The notes under the pieces: generated by a model
Told to the model about the DNA's origin: nothing
Seen by the model: the letters and a program-made list of their open reading frames with translations, nothing else
Database searches by the model: none
Part shown: piece after piece, positions 28,880 to 37,446 of the stretch
How the letters are laid out: each line of letters starts with the position of its first letter
Position numbering within the stretch: position 1 is the first letter of the stretch
Assembly: GCA_001311805.1 (NCBI GenBank)
Contig: BBCA01000019.1
Location: 1-53,537 of the forward strand
Reading direction: 5' to 3'
DNA from: Lentibacillus juripiscarius JCM 12147
GTDB taxonomy: Bacteria > Bacillota > Bacilli > Bacillales_D > Amphibacillaceae
DNA length: 53,537 bases
Program-made: the position numbers and the translations under genes

Positions 28880-29389
28880 ATGGATGTAAGATACCCAATT
28901 GGTAAATTACAAGTTCCCGAAAAGGTAACATTTGATACTATTCAAGAATGGTTAAGGCAAATCGAAACGTACACGATTCGATTAAGAGAAACGGTTGACT
29001 CATTAAGTGATGAGGAATTAAGCAAAACTTACCGTGATGGTAGCTGGACAGTTCGCGGGCTTGTTCATCATATTGCTGACTCTCAGTTGAATATGTATCA
29101 ACGTTTGAAGCTGGCTTTAACAGACGAGAGACCAACAGTACCACCTTTTGACGAAGAAAAGTGGGCTATTCAACCGGATACAGAGCTTCCCGTAGATTGT
29201 TCTATAAAAATGTTGGAAGGTATAAATGAACGCATCGTGTCTTTAGGTCAGCGTTTAAATGAAGAGCAATTGGATCGAACTTTTGTTCATCAGATAACTG
29301 GTAACATAACAGTTGCAACAAAGATTGCAAAATTAGCTTGGCATGAAGAGCATCACTTAGCCCATATAAAAATCGCATTATCAAAATAG
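28880..29389 (+). CDS. YfiT-like DinB-superfamily protein (putative bacillithiol transferase)
   Basis: A 169-residue protein closely resembling B. subtilis YfiT: YPIGKLQVPE at the start, DGSWTVRGLVHHIADSQLNM (metal-ligand histidines of motif 1), YQRLKLALTDERPTVPPFDE, and WHEEHHLAHI near the end, supplying the remaining histidines of a nickel or zinc site. The family was first called metal-dependent hydrolases and contains bacillithiol S-transferases that detoxify electrophiles. AGGAAGAGG precedes the ATG. The gene looks more AT-rich than its neighbours, suggesting later acquisition. Frame intact. Confidence 0.88.
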   Translation: MDVRYPIGKLQVPEKVTFDTIQEWLRQIETYTIRLRETVDSLSDEELSKTYRDGSWTVRGLVHHIADSQLNMYQRLKLALTDERPTVPPFDEEKWAIQPDTELPVDCSIKMLEGINERIVSLGQRLNEEQLDRTFVHQITGNITVATKIAKLAWHEEHHLAHIKIALSK

Positions 29390-29461
29390 CATAATATGTA
29401 AGGAATTGGCTTATCAAAACTTGATAAGACAATTGTTTGAAATGGGGAAAGAAAACACTTT

Positions 29462-29493
29462 AAAAAACGCTCAGAATATATCTGAGCGTTTTT
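29462..29493. terminator. Bidirectional terminator
   Basis: AAACGCTCAGA (29464-29474) pairs with TCTGAGCGTTT (29481-29491), with A- and T-runs on both sides, between the convergent YfiT-like and SDR genes. Confidence 0.9.
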
Positions 29494-29515
29494 GTTTGCT
29501 GCTTATATTGTTCAT

Positions 29516-30236
29516 TTAAAACGGATTCGTCGCCCACTGCAGTGATTGTTTGATAAAAATGCGCGGATGCAATTTCAGCTGGGACACCATGTATTCGGCC
29601 ATATCCTCCGGCTGCATATATTTCTCTTTATCATTCTTTTCGGGGTCATCGCCATACATCATTTCCGTTGCTACCATGCTCGGATTCAATGTGAACACAC
29701 GGATATTATGCGGCCGAACTTCCTGCATAAGTGCCTCAGACATTCCTTGAACAGCGAATTTGGACGCACTGTACGATGTCGATCCGGCTGTTCCTTTCAG
29801 CCCGTTACTGGACGAAATAGTGATGATATCCCCTTGATCTTTTTCAATCATCTGCGGTAGAACAGCCCGAGTGACATGGTATGTGCCAAAACATTCACTT
29901 CGAGTGTGTGCTTCCAGTCTTTCGGATCAAGGTCCAGAAAACTTCCTTTCAAACCGATTCCAGCATTGTTGATAAGAATATCAGCGGGGCCAACGTTTGT
30001 CGGAGTTCGGAAACGGCCTGCTCCACTTTATCCATATCGGCAATATCACAGACGGCATAACTTGCTTGCACACCCTGTGCTTCAACTTCCTCCGCTACAG
30101 TCTGCAGTTTGCTCTCCGTCCGGGCAATCAACCCAACATGGACACCTTCACGCGCCAATTCAAGTGCCGTCGCTCTTCCAATCCCACTCCCGGCGCCAGT
30201 TATGTACGCTACTTTTCCTTGTATATCCTGTCCCAT
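29516..30236 (-). CDS. SDR family oxidoreductase, 3-ketoacyl-ACP reductase-like (two frameshifts)
   Basis: About 241 residues: cofactor loop [19 protein letters not shown] near residue 13, then (in a second frame) [20 protein letters not shown], and (third frame) [30 protein letters not shown] and catalytic YSASK. A base is missing near 29995 (giving [14 protein letters not shown]) and a T near 29888 (giving EVNVFGTYHV). ATG at 30236 follows AAGGAG. The arrangement fits the FabG-like SDRs used for general carbonyl reduction; substrate unknown. Confidence 0.85.
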
Positions 30237-30413
30237 TCCAAACCACTCCTTATCAAAATATTCCTATTGTTCACTTTAAAGTTTCCTGAAATGATATTCA
30301 ATCATGACGGCTCAGCAACAAAAACATTAGAAAACTTTTTCTTTTGATGACACTTTTCGCTCTCCGCAAACGATTATAGCTATGAACCACTATATTGAAG
30401 GAGGAACATACAT

Positions 30414-31318
30414 ATGAACTATATTAAACAGATTAACGTGTTTTACAGTCAGCTTGAGATTCGCCCGCTGTCGCCATCTGCCATTTCCCTCTGGCACGCA
30501 CTCATGCACATCAACAACAAAGCAGGCTGGAAAGAAACGTTTACCGTTGCGGGAATGGTTCTGCGCCTAAAATCCGGTCTGAACGAAAGCTCCTTTAAAC
30601 GTGCCCGAAGTGAACTAAAGAAAAATGGCTGCATTACATACATACCAGGCCGGGGAAACCAAGCTCCAAGCTATCAGCTCACCTGCCTTTGCTCCACAAT
30701 GGACCACAGTGCAAACGGGTTTGCGGACGGAAGAAGTGACCACGTTATGAACCACACGACGGACCACAATGCGGACCACGCAACGGACCAGATGATGGCC
30801 CACACTTCGGACCACTTTACGGACCATGGCACGGACTACACGGCGGACCTTGCCGCGGCCCCATTAGTTAAACAGAAACATAAAAAGAAACATAAACAAA
30901 ACCAAATGAAACAACTGCAGAAGCTATTATTTTTTACGAGAAACAGATTGGGGCCGTGCCACCATTAATCAGAAATTCCATCATGAATTGGATTGACGAT
31001 GTTGGCGACCTGCTCGTCCTAGAAGCGATGAAACGGGCATGGAAGCGCAACAAACCAAGCTGGAAATATATCCGGGGTATTTTGCAAGCATGGGTAAATG
31101 CCGGCATTCAGACCGTAGAGGCAGCCCAGGCTGAGGAAATGGTGTTTCACCACAAGCAGACATCCTTCCGCAAAAATGCAGCACCCGAAGAAGTAATTCC
31201 TGACTGGTTCAAGAAGCGGAAAAAGAATCCGTCAAAGCAAAAGACACAAGTGCCTACACCAGAAGAAACAGCAGAAACCGAGCGGCTGCTCACCCATTTT
31301 CGAGCAAAAACCAAGTAA
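30414..31318 (+). CDS. DnaD-domain protein with a tetrapeptide-repeat linker (one frameshift)
   Basis: About 302 residues. The N-terminal winged-helix part (YIKQINVFYSQLEIRPLSPS to LKKNGCITYIPGRGNQAPSY) resembles replisome-organizer/DnaD N-domains. The C-terminal part reads EAIIFYEKQIGAVPPLIRN, then MNWIDDVGDLLVLEAMKRAW and PSWKYIRGILQAWVNAGIQT, a DnaD domain (PF07261). Between them lies a linker of ten four-residue repeats (xDHx). One A is missing at 30909-30911. GAAGGAGG precedes the ATG. DnaD proteins remodel DNA and help load the helicase; this family is common in phages and mobile elements, but no other phage gene is nearby. Confidence 0.8.
30735..30854 (+). repeat. 12-bp coding repeat in the DnaD-like gene
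   Basis: Ten in-frame 12-bp units with consensus ACGGACCACNNN encode SDHV-MNHT-TDHN-ADHA-TDQM-MAHT-SDHF-TDHG-TDYT-ADLA. The linker is rich in Asp and His. The unit is exact in length in all ten copies, so the reading frame is kept, unlike in the intergenic arrays. Confidence 0.85.
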
Positions 31319-31385
31319 ATGCAGTGGTTATCTTTTTTCTTGCCCTATGGTTATGGCGACGGGGTGGATGTCTGGTGGGTGGGCA

Positions 31386-31761
31386 CGGGGTGATTTTCTT
31401 TGGCATTCGGTTGATTCTCGCCACAAACCGGGTGATTTTCCCTGCCATTCGGTTGATTCTCGCCACAAACCGGTTGATTTTCTCTGCCATTCGGTTGATT
31501 CTTGCCCAGACCGGTTGATTTTCTCTGGCATCCGGTTGATTCTTGCCGCAAACCGGTTGATTTTCCCCGACGTCCGGTTGATTCTCGGCGCAAACCGGTT
31601 GATTCTCCCTGGCATCCGGTTGATTCTTGCCACAAACCGGTTGATTCTCCCTGGCATTCAGTCGATTCTCGCCCAAAACGGTTGATTTCCCCCGACGTCC
31701 AGTTGATTCTCGCCCAAACCGGTTGATTTCCCCCGGCATCCGGTTGATTCTTGCCACAAAA
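31386..31761 (+). repeat. 21-bp array C: 18 CGGTTGAT units
   Basis: Eighteen consecutive units, fourteen of exactly 21 bp and the rest 20 or 22, begin CGGTTGAT (variants CGGGTGAT, CAGTTGAT, CAGTCGAT). Tails alternate between TTTCCCTGGCATY-type and TCTTGCCACAAAC-type, giving a 42-bp dimer repeat; both tail types are well conserved. It fills most of the 571-bp gap between the DnaD-like gene and the pentapeptide gene (both on +). Long open frames exist on both strands in three phases but have no starts with ribosome sites. Confidence 0.92.
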
Positions 31762-31889
31762 CACGATAACCCAGCAACGGCAAAAGTTTCTAATTCACAA
31801 AATCTGCCACTGCAATCCCGGCAATCATAACAAACTGCTGTACGACAGCCCCAGTATCGCCTATAATTTGGACAAAAGGGGGAAACACC

Positions 31890-32534
31890 ATGGCTAAGAA
31901 ACAACGACACATCCAAAAGCCGGATTTGCCGGAACAGCTGGAAAAGATGACCTTAAACGAACTTACCGATGAGGACTTTTGTGAAATGGGATCCATTCAA
32001 GAAACAGCCAGTAGTCCTGTACAGGCCGAACGCGTTCGATTCGATCAGATGCATTTTCAGAATGTGCGTTTGAACGATGCTGCACTGCCTTTTTCCCACT
32101 GGCTTGATGTCCTGTTCGAAAACTGCGACCTTTCCGGCGCTAGACTGCAGGGTGCACGGTTTAATCGTGTCGAGTTCAGAAATTGTAAACTGGCTGGAGC
32201 TGACCTGGACCGGGCCATCATGCAGGATGTCACATGGACAGGCTGCGAGGCCCCGTATCTCTTGTGCAATGAGAGTGAGCTCCGGGATGTCTATTTTGAC
32301 CACTGTTTAATAAAAGGCGCCAACTTCATACATGCGTCCGCTGACCATTTGCAGCTGGGCACATCAGATATTGACGATGTCCAGTTTTCCGGCACTTCAT
32401 TAGCCAATGTGGATTTGAGCCGCTGTACGTTCACGCAAATCCACCTTAATGAAGCAGACTTGCGTGGTTCCGTCATCGCACCAGAGCAGGCAGCCGGTTT
32501 TATTGGGTTATTTGGAATAAATGTCAAAGATTAA
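31890..32534 (+). CDS. Pentapeptide repeat protein
   Basis: A 214-residue protein whose central and C-terminal parts consist of pentapeptide repeats of the A(D/N)LXX type: CDLSGARLQGARFNRVEFRN, then CKLAGADLDRAIM, GANFIHA, VDLSRCTF and ADLRGSVI. It forms a right-handed quadrilateral beta-helix. Some relatives (Qnr, MfpA) mimic DNA and protect gyrase; most, including chromosomal Bacillus ones, have no known role. ATG at 31890 follows AAAGGGGG. Frame intact. Confidence 0.88.
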   Translation: MAKKQRHIQKPDLPEQLEKMTLNELTDEDFCEMGSIQETASSPVQAERVRFDQMHFQNVRLNDAALPFSHWLDVLFENCDLSGARLQGARFNRVEFRNCKLAGADLDRAIMQDVTWTGCEAPYLLCNESELRDVYFDHCLIKGANFIHASADHLQLGTSDIDDVQFSGTSLANVDLSRCTFTQIHLNEADLRGSVIAPEQAAGFIGLFGINVKD

Positions 32535-32666
32535 TAGAGGGTGATTCGTTATTCCTCTTCCCTAACACTAAAACCGTTTGTAAAACTCGGCGGCCGCCTC
32601 CTCTTATAGCAAATGCTGAAGCGTTTCTTACATGGTCATCCATAAATTTTGACGTTACAAGAATTA

Positions 32667-32840
32667 TCAAATAACCGGATAGTACGGTTCATATCGTGGA
32701 TGAGTATAGTACGGCGGCCTCGGTCCAATTATCGGAACAGACCATGTAGAAGGGTTCTCATCATACAGCATCTCTGTTTTCCCTTCCGCACGGTCAATCA
32801 GTAAATAGTTCACTTCGGGATTGTAGTAGTAAGCAAACAT
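32667..32840 (-). CDS. Small protein of unknown function, 57 residues
   Basis: A complete small open frame: ATG at 32838-32840, TGA at 32667-32669, reading MFAYYYNPEVNYLLIDRAEG near the start and PIIGPRPPYYTHPRYEPYYP at the end. The Tyr/Pro-rich tail and the balanced composition look like a genuine coat- or surface-type small protein. A purine-rich stretch AAAGGAAAA lies 7 nt upstream. It stands alone in the 454-bp gap between the pentapeptide gene and the next SDR gene. I do not recognise the family. Confidence 0.65.
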   Translation of the reverse strand: MFAYYYNPEVNYLLIDRAEGKTEMLYDENPSTWSVPIIGPRPPYYTHPRYEPYYPVI

Positions 32841-32988
32841 AACACTATTTTCCTTTCCTTATTTGACTTGGTACTTCCCAGTCTATTCATTTTGTGCATC
32901 ACGAGCCTGTATCACCAGGCACAACAGCCGCCTATTTGGCATAACGTAATCCTGCACATAATACTTTGACAGGAGGCCAAATCAGTTT

Positions 32989-33909
32989 ATGTCTGAAAAC
33001 AATAACCCAAACAAGCAACCGTATCCGTTATATCCCAATTACGGAAAAATCACACGCTATGAAGATATTGCCCTCACGGTTCCCGAGCAACGCCAGTACC
33101 GGCAGCCTGGAATAGAACGGCTCATGGTGCCACAACCGATTGTGGAAAACCCCAATGAAAATGGAAGCGGAAAATTACAGGGAAAAGTTGCCCTCATCAC
33201 AGGTGGTGACAGCGGAATGGGGGCCGCAGCTGCGATTGCATTTGCCAAAGAAGGAGCAGACGTTGCAATTGCCTACCTGGATGAGCATGAAGATGCCAAC
33301 CGGACAAAGCAGCGTGTAGAAGAACTGGGCAAGCGCTGTCTGCTGCTACCGGGTGATCTCCGTGAAAACAGCAGTGCATTGCCATCGTCGAAAAGACCGT
33401 GGAAACATTTGGCGAGCTGCATATCCTGTGTAACCATGTCGGCATTCAATTCCAGCAGTTAAGTCTTGAAGATATTACTGACGAGCAATTCGATGATACG
33501 TTTAAAGTGAATATCTACTCGCACTTCTACACAACCCGTGCAGCTCTCGCCTATTTGGAAGCAGGCAGTTCCATCATCAACACCACCTCTGTCGTTGCAT
33601 TTGAGGGAAATGACCAGTTAATTGATTACACCGCGACAAAAGGGGCCAACGTTGGCTTCACCCGTGCCCTCGCCAACAGTCTTGTGGAAAAAGGAATCCG
33701 CGTTAATGCCATCGCCCCCCGGCCGCATTTGGACACCCCTCATTCCGGCAAGCTTTTCTGCTGACCAAATACCACTGGCTCCCAACCCGATGGATCGTCA
33801 GGGACAGCCATTTGAAGTGGCCCCAACGTTTGTCTACCTGGCCTCTGATGATTCACGCTTTGTCACCGGGCAGGTGCTGCATGTGAATGGCGGCCAGGTG
33901 CTTGCTTAA
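32989..33909 (+). CDS. SDR family oxidoreductase, YdaD/YhdF-like (two frameshifts)
   Basis: About 307 residues with the N-terminal extension typical of Bacillus general-stress SDRs ([20 protein letters not shown], then [15 protein letters not shown]) before the cofactor loop [19 protein letters not shown]. Later motifs: LCNHVG, catalytic YTATK, RVNAIAPG, and [13 protein letters not shown] [20 protein letters not shown]. An A is missing in 33365-33368 (giving [17 protein letters not shown]) and an extra C lies in 33715-33720 (giving [20 protein letters not shown]). ATG at 32989 follows AGGAGG. Relatives in B. subtilis are SigB-controlled; no clear SigB promoter is seen here. Confidence 0.85.
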
Positions 33910-33918
33910 GAACTGGAT

Positions 33919-33950
33919 TGGCGTGATTGCTACGAGGGTGAATCACGCCA
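33919..33950 (+). terminator. Hairpin after the YdaD-like SDR gene
   Basis: TGGCGTGATT (33919-33928) and AATCACGCCA (33941-33950) form a perfect 10-bp stem, 10 bp after the stop; the following T-tract is poor. Confidence 0.55.
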
Positions 33951-34035
33951 TTAGTTCATTAGTCCAAGAAGACATTCGCGAAAATGGCTTGCTAGGAAAA
34001 TGAGAACTATACTACTACCGATACCAAGCAAACCA

Positions 34036-34166
34036 TTAGCTCCAATGCTTGAAGATGCTGACTATTCCTCTTGCCACCAATTTAATAGATTCAATCAAAA
34101 GTTCAGGAACGTAGGAAAGCACTTCAAGCAGCCAATCCCATTTCCTTTTCTTTTGTTTCTTGTCAC
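34036..34166 (-). CDS. Small basic/hydrophobic protein, about 43 residues (one frameshift)
   Basis: A minus-strand frame reads KQKKRKWDWLLEVLSYVPEL and LIESIKLVARGIVSIFKHWS before a TAA at 34036. The basic N-terminus followed by an amphipathic or membrane helix looks genuine. A GTG at 34166 lies 7 nt after AGGGGG but needs one extra A in the following AAA run to be in frame, which agrees with the indel pattern elsewhere. Unknown function; it could instead be a remnant. Confidence 0.4.
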
Positions 34167-34273
34167 CTGCTTACCCCCTACTGTTATTTCAACAGTGCCG
34201 GCAACCCATTCGTTGAAATGTTACCAGCATTATCGATATCCCTATAATTTGCTCGCACCCGTCAGAAACGTGC

Positions 34274-35044
34274 CTAACTATCATAGTACGGAGGCGTTTC
34301 ATCCCATTTCAAATCACGGGCAGTTAAAGAATGCCGGTCAACCTCATATGTGATTTCATACGAGCCTCTTTCCTTACCTTTCTGCCATGTTTCCGTTAAG
34401 GTCACCAAATATGTTTCACTCCCGATTTCCTCTGCAGAAGTTTCCCGCACAACATGATAACCATCAATGGTCTCTTCCCTTTTGCCAATTTCTTCAGAGA
34501 ATAAATCAGCAGCGGTCCCATTACTTTCCGTTACGCGCTCGACAGCATCCTGTGCTGTAAACGGCGGCAAAGGTTCCGATATCCATTGGAAATAACCCCA
34601 GAACAAGCCGCAAACGAGGATTGGAACCAGATAAAAGGGCCACAACCTTTCTCGTTTCTTCATTCTTCTGTACAGCCATTTATCAATGAACGCATAGAAA
34701 ACAGCAGCCGCCATGCCATACAGTGCCAGCCGCGGATCCTGAAATAACAAACCATTTGCTGAGCCAAAGATGCCGTGCAATAAAATATAAATCCAGGCCC
34801 TCCTGATAAACCCTTTTTGCTGCAAAAATTCAATTCCAGCAGAAACAAAATTCCCATAAATCAAGATAATGGCACCTGCGTAAACACCGTATACTGATAG
34901 CCAGCCTAAGAAATTGGCTCCCAATTCATAAGCTGGTTCCTGCTTTGTGGTATTTACCGTCAGGAAAGCAAGAATTATTGAAGTAACAATTGTTACAATA
35001 AACGTTGCGGTTATTTTTCTTTTTAAAAGATTTCCGATATCCAT
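34274..35044 (-). CDS. Conserved membrane protein of unknown function
   Basis: A 256-residue protein with about five membrane segments (residues 11-29, 45-65, 80-100, 105-125, 138-155) and a soluble C-terminal domain of about 95 residues (AQDAVERVTESNGTAADLFS to EVDRHSLTARDLKWDE) that resembles small extracytoplasmic domains attached to membrane proteins. I do not recognise the family. The frame is intact. It heads a group of four minus-strand membrane/lipoprotein genes, separated by gaps long enough for independent transcription. Confidence 0.75.
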   Translation of the reverse strand: MDIGNLLKRKITATFIVTIVTSIILAFLTVNTTKQEPAYELGANFLGWLSVYGVYAGAIILIYGNFVSAGIEFLQQKGFIRRAWIYILLHGIFGSANGLLFQDPRLALYGMAAAVFYAFIDKWLYRRMKKRERLWPFYLVPILVCGLFWGYFQWISEPLPPFTAQDAVERVTESNGTAADLFSEEIGKREETIDGYHVVRETSAEEIGSETYLVTLTETWQKGKERGSYEITYEVDRHSLTARDLKWDETPPYYDS

Positions 35045-35146
35045 GAAATCACCCTAAGATAAAACAGTGACGAAAGTTTCCCTCTGATTATTAAGCTATT
35101 GGCAAAAATGATTTGTTAGTATCAGCTCGTTGAATAAAACACCTCC

Positions 35147-35566
35147 CTAGTTGTTCTGCCTGACATACGTGCCGCCGATGAAGTCGTGAATTGCTCTGTT
35201 ATCGCTTCTGAAGATTATCATGAAAACACTTACGACATTCGATATCCCTATTGTTACATACGCTAAAAGAAACTTCCCCAAACTTCTCTTAAAACCATAT
35301 TCTTCAACGTTAATTCGCCACCATCCATACGGTTGACATTAATTTTAAAAAAGACGTTTGCCAATTATGTAACCACTCCATAACAGGGGCACCAATGTTA
35401 AATACAACGTGTAACTGACGTGCCAACCCCAGCTTCTGGTCCAGTCAAATGATATATCATCGCCCATTACCCAGAAGATTACCAGCGTGGCAGGCACAGT
35501 TAAAATCAAAAAATCAAATAAGTCTGCCATTAATCTGACACCGAAACGTGCGGGTTTACGCTTCAT
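35147..35566 (-). CDS. RDD family membrane protein (two frameshifts)
   Basis: About 139 residues. The first frame gives KPARFGVRLMADLFDFLILT (the R and D residues that name the RDD domain) up to GYIIGKRLF; removing one A of 35347-35352 continues KINVNRMDGGELTLKNMVLR and, with one more G at 35276-35279, KFLLAYVTIGISNVVSVFMI and RAIHDFIGGTYV, the typical RDD C-terminus. Two membrane helices plus a third in the last part. RDD proteins are small membrane proteins, some implicated in Na+/H+ exchange in halophiles; the role here is unknown. ATG at 35566 follows AAGGAG. Confidence 0.78.
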
Positions 35567-35613
35567 TGCTTTTTCACTCCTTACCTGGCGTGATGCCGCA
35601 TACCTATTGTTAT

Positions 35614-36241
35614 TTAGCCAGAGACTTCTTCTCTCTTTTCTGTTTTCAATTTCAGCAGCAGTACTGTTTTGTCATTTTTTATCATCTGTTCCAGTTCGTT
35701 TTCCTTCTGAAAATCATAAAGCTTGATGGAACCTTTTTTCTGATGCCCGCCGATATACGGCCAATATATTGGTTTTTCCCAGTTCCAATTCTACTTTTCC
35801 ATCACCTATGGCATATCCTCCTGATCTGGGCAAATTCGTATTAATACTTTGCTTTATTTTCTTAGGTTTTTGGGATACTCCAGGTGCATACAGAAAAATG
35901 GATGAATGTTCGTTGTCGGGATTAATGATGCCAAACCCAAGATGCCCTTCTTTAACCTTTTTAGGACTCAACCCATAGGAAATTTGAGTCAAAGGCTGAG
36001 GATCCTTTTGTCCGTCACGGTATCTTTCCACCCACATGCGGACCCATCTTTTATCCGCATCAGGCAGGTAAAAATTGAAATCATACAATACTCCAATACC
36101 TAAGTCTTTAAACGTTGTTTCATAAGTTGAATTCGGATTTGCCGTGATTGTCGCAACCTGATTATTTGCGTTCGTACACCCGGCACCTAGAAGCAGCAAA
36201 ATGACCATAGATATTACACTGTATAGTTTCAAGGAATTCAC
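35614..36241 (-). CDS. Predicted lipoprotein of unknown function (one frameshift)
   Basis: About 209 residues with a signal peptide and lipobox (MVILLLLGAGC, lipidated Cys at 22), so it should be anchored outside the membrane. The body (TYETTFKDLGIGVLYDFNFY, WVRMWVERYRDGQKDPQPLT, LGFGIINPDNEHSSIFLYAP) is not recognised. The simple reading stops at 35714; removing one A of 35734-35739 extends it with KGSIKLYDFQKENELEQMIK to a TAA at 35614, which also fills an otherwise empty stretch. Monocistronic by spacing. Confidence 0.7.
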
Positions 36242-36245
36242 CCCT

Positions 36246-36305
36246 TTAAGATCAACACATCGTTCCGGGATATCAACGGATGATGGTCAAACATCAACAC
36301 ATCCA
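36246..36305 (-). repeat. 21-bp array F: three GTTGAT units on the minus strand
   Basis: ATCAAC (GTTGAT on the minus strand) recurs at 36251, 36272 and 36293, with exact 21-bp steps, in the 72-bp gap between the lipoprotein and the DUF4181-type gene. Tails are variable. It has the same head and period as arrays B-D but the opposite orientation. Confidence 0.65.
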
Positions 36306-36313
36306 CCTTCTCG

Positions 36314-37105
36314 TTAATCTGTCCCCGGCGTGCTCCAATCTATCTTATCACTTTTCACCAGTGACTCGATGGTTTGTAAATGATCGGTCTCACTGACAAT
36401 TCTGTATCGGCTGGCGCGGCCTTCTGAAATACTTATGTAATGGTTACCGACATAAACAACAAGGTCCTCGGTCTTATAATAATCTTCCGCCTTCTTGTTC
36501 TTCGTAACAATGCTTATATAGTATTTTCTTTCCTCTAAGAAACCGTCATCTTTCTTTAGTTCCATTTCCGAAAAATCCTGTAAGATACGATCAATCGTTT
36601 CATCATCGTTGATAGTCGCACGCTTCTTTATCGTCTCCGCCATTCCGGCGTTGTTCAACTCATTAACTCGAATCGAAATGCGTCTGATTTCCGTTTCTTC
36701 ATGGAGCTGATCCGAAACGACTTCCTGAAACGTCGTATACTTCATCAAGTCACTGATGAAAAAGATTGCCAGAACGCCAATAACACTCATGGCCATTAAC
36801 ATAAGTGGAATTAAAAATTGTTTTGACCCTTTTAAATACTTCCACTCCATGAATGACTGAATGCCGTAAATCACAATCAGTGTGCACACTAAAAGCCACA
36901 TGACCGCAAAATGATTGTCTAAACCGATTACCGTTCCCATAATGGCAAGACTGATGAAAACACATAAAAAAATGATCCAACGGTGATGTTTCTCCCCATC
37001 TGTTTCAGAAATCTTTTTTCTTCTCTCACCAAACAGCCATCTACTTAATGAAAAATTCAATATAGCAAGACAAATAGTCAAAAGCATAAACGTTGGTATC
37101 ACCAA
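36314..37105 (-). CDS. DUF4181-like membrane protein
   Basis: A 263-residue protein. The first 120 residues carry about four membrane helices in the pattern of the DUF4181 family (FSLSRWLFGERRKKISETDG, then HRWIIFLCVFISLAIMGTVI and VMWLLVCTLIVIYGIQSFME). The rest is a soluble extracytoplasmic-looking domain (RINDDETIDRILQDFSEMEL-like segment, YYISIVTKNKKAEDYYKTED). The family assignment is from general resemblance, and the function is unknown. Frame intact; it lies between arrays F and D. Confidence 0.65.
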   Translation of the reverse strand: MVIPTFMLLTICLAILNFSLSRWLFGERRKKISETDGEKHHRWIIFLCVFISLAIMGTVIGLDNHFAVMWLLVCTLIVIYGIQSFMEWKYLKGSKQFLIPLMLMAMSVIGVLAIFFISDLMKYTTFQEVVSDQLHEETEIRRISIRVNELNNAGMAETIKKRATINDDETIDRILQDFSEMELKKDDGFLEERKYYISIVTKNKKAEDYYKTEDLVVYVGNHYISISEGRASRYRIVSETDHLQTIESLVKSDKIDWSTPGTD

Positions 37106-37170
37106 ATCCCCCCTTCCCCTCTTGTTGACCCTATAGATATTTGTGCATTCAGAATGTTAATATTTGGCGA

Positions 37171-37296
37171 CGGGTTGATATTTTCTGTAAACCGGTTGAT
37201 TTTCCATGTAAGGCGGTTGATATCCCGCCGCGACCGGTTGATATCCACCGCTAACCAGTTAATATCCTTTTAAACCGGTTGATATTTCCGTGTGCT
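37171..37296 (+). repeat. 21-bp array D: six CGGTTGATAT units
   Basis: Six units of 20-22 bp begin CGGGTTGATAT, CGGTTGATTT, CGGTTGATAT (twice), CAGTTAATAT and CGGTTGATAT, starting at 37171. A degenerate seventh (TTAATATTTGGCGA) precedes. Tails differ more than in arrays B and C (TTTCTGTAAAC, TTCCATGTAAGG, CCCGCCGCGAC, CCACCGCTAAC). It lies between the flotillin terminator and the start of the DUF4181-like gene. Confidence 0.88.
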
Positions 37297-37344
37297 CTGT
37301 CATCCCCCCCAAGGCAACACCTTCAACATGGCAACACAACGAAC

Positions 37345-37387
37345 TTGAAAAAAGCAGGCGCCATTTCCCGGGAAATAGCGCCTGCTT
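37345..37387 (-). terminator. Terminator of floT
   Basis: AGCAGGCGC pairs with GCGCCTGCT around a second inverted repeat, TTTCCCGGGAAA, in the loop; followed on the minus strand by TTTTTTCAAG. It begins about 60 bp after the stop codon. Confidence 0.85.
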
Positions 37388-37446
37388 GCTGTCTGATCGA
37401 CTCACACGGACATCGGGCTCACCACTAGCTAACCCCGGAAATCCGT

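Noticed and set aside
30414..31318. Prophage or plasmid replication module suggested by the DnaD-like gene
   Set aside because: No integrase, terminase, DnaC/DnaB-like or structural phage genes are nearby; the neighbours are SDR and pentapeptide genes.
31386..31761. CRISPR array
   Set aside because: Unit is 21 bp with conserved tails rather than 24-37 bp repeats with unique spacers, and no cas gene is present.
31290..31916. Open frames over array C on both strands
   Set aside because: Three overlapping phases are open on each strand because of the repeat composition; ribosome sites are absent, and the frames run into neighbouring genes.
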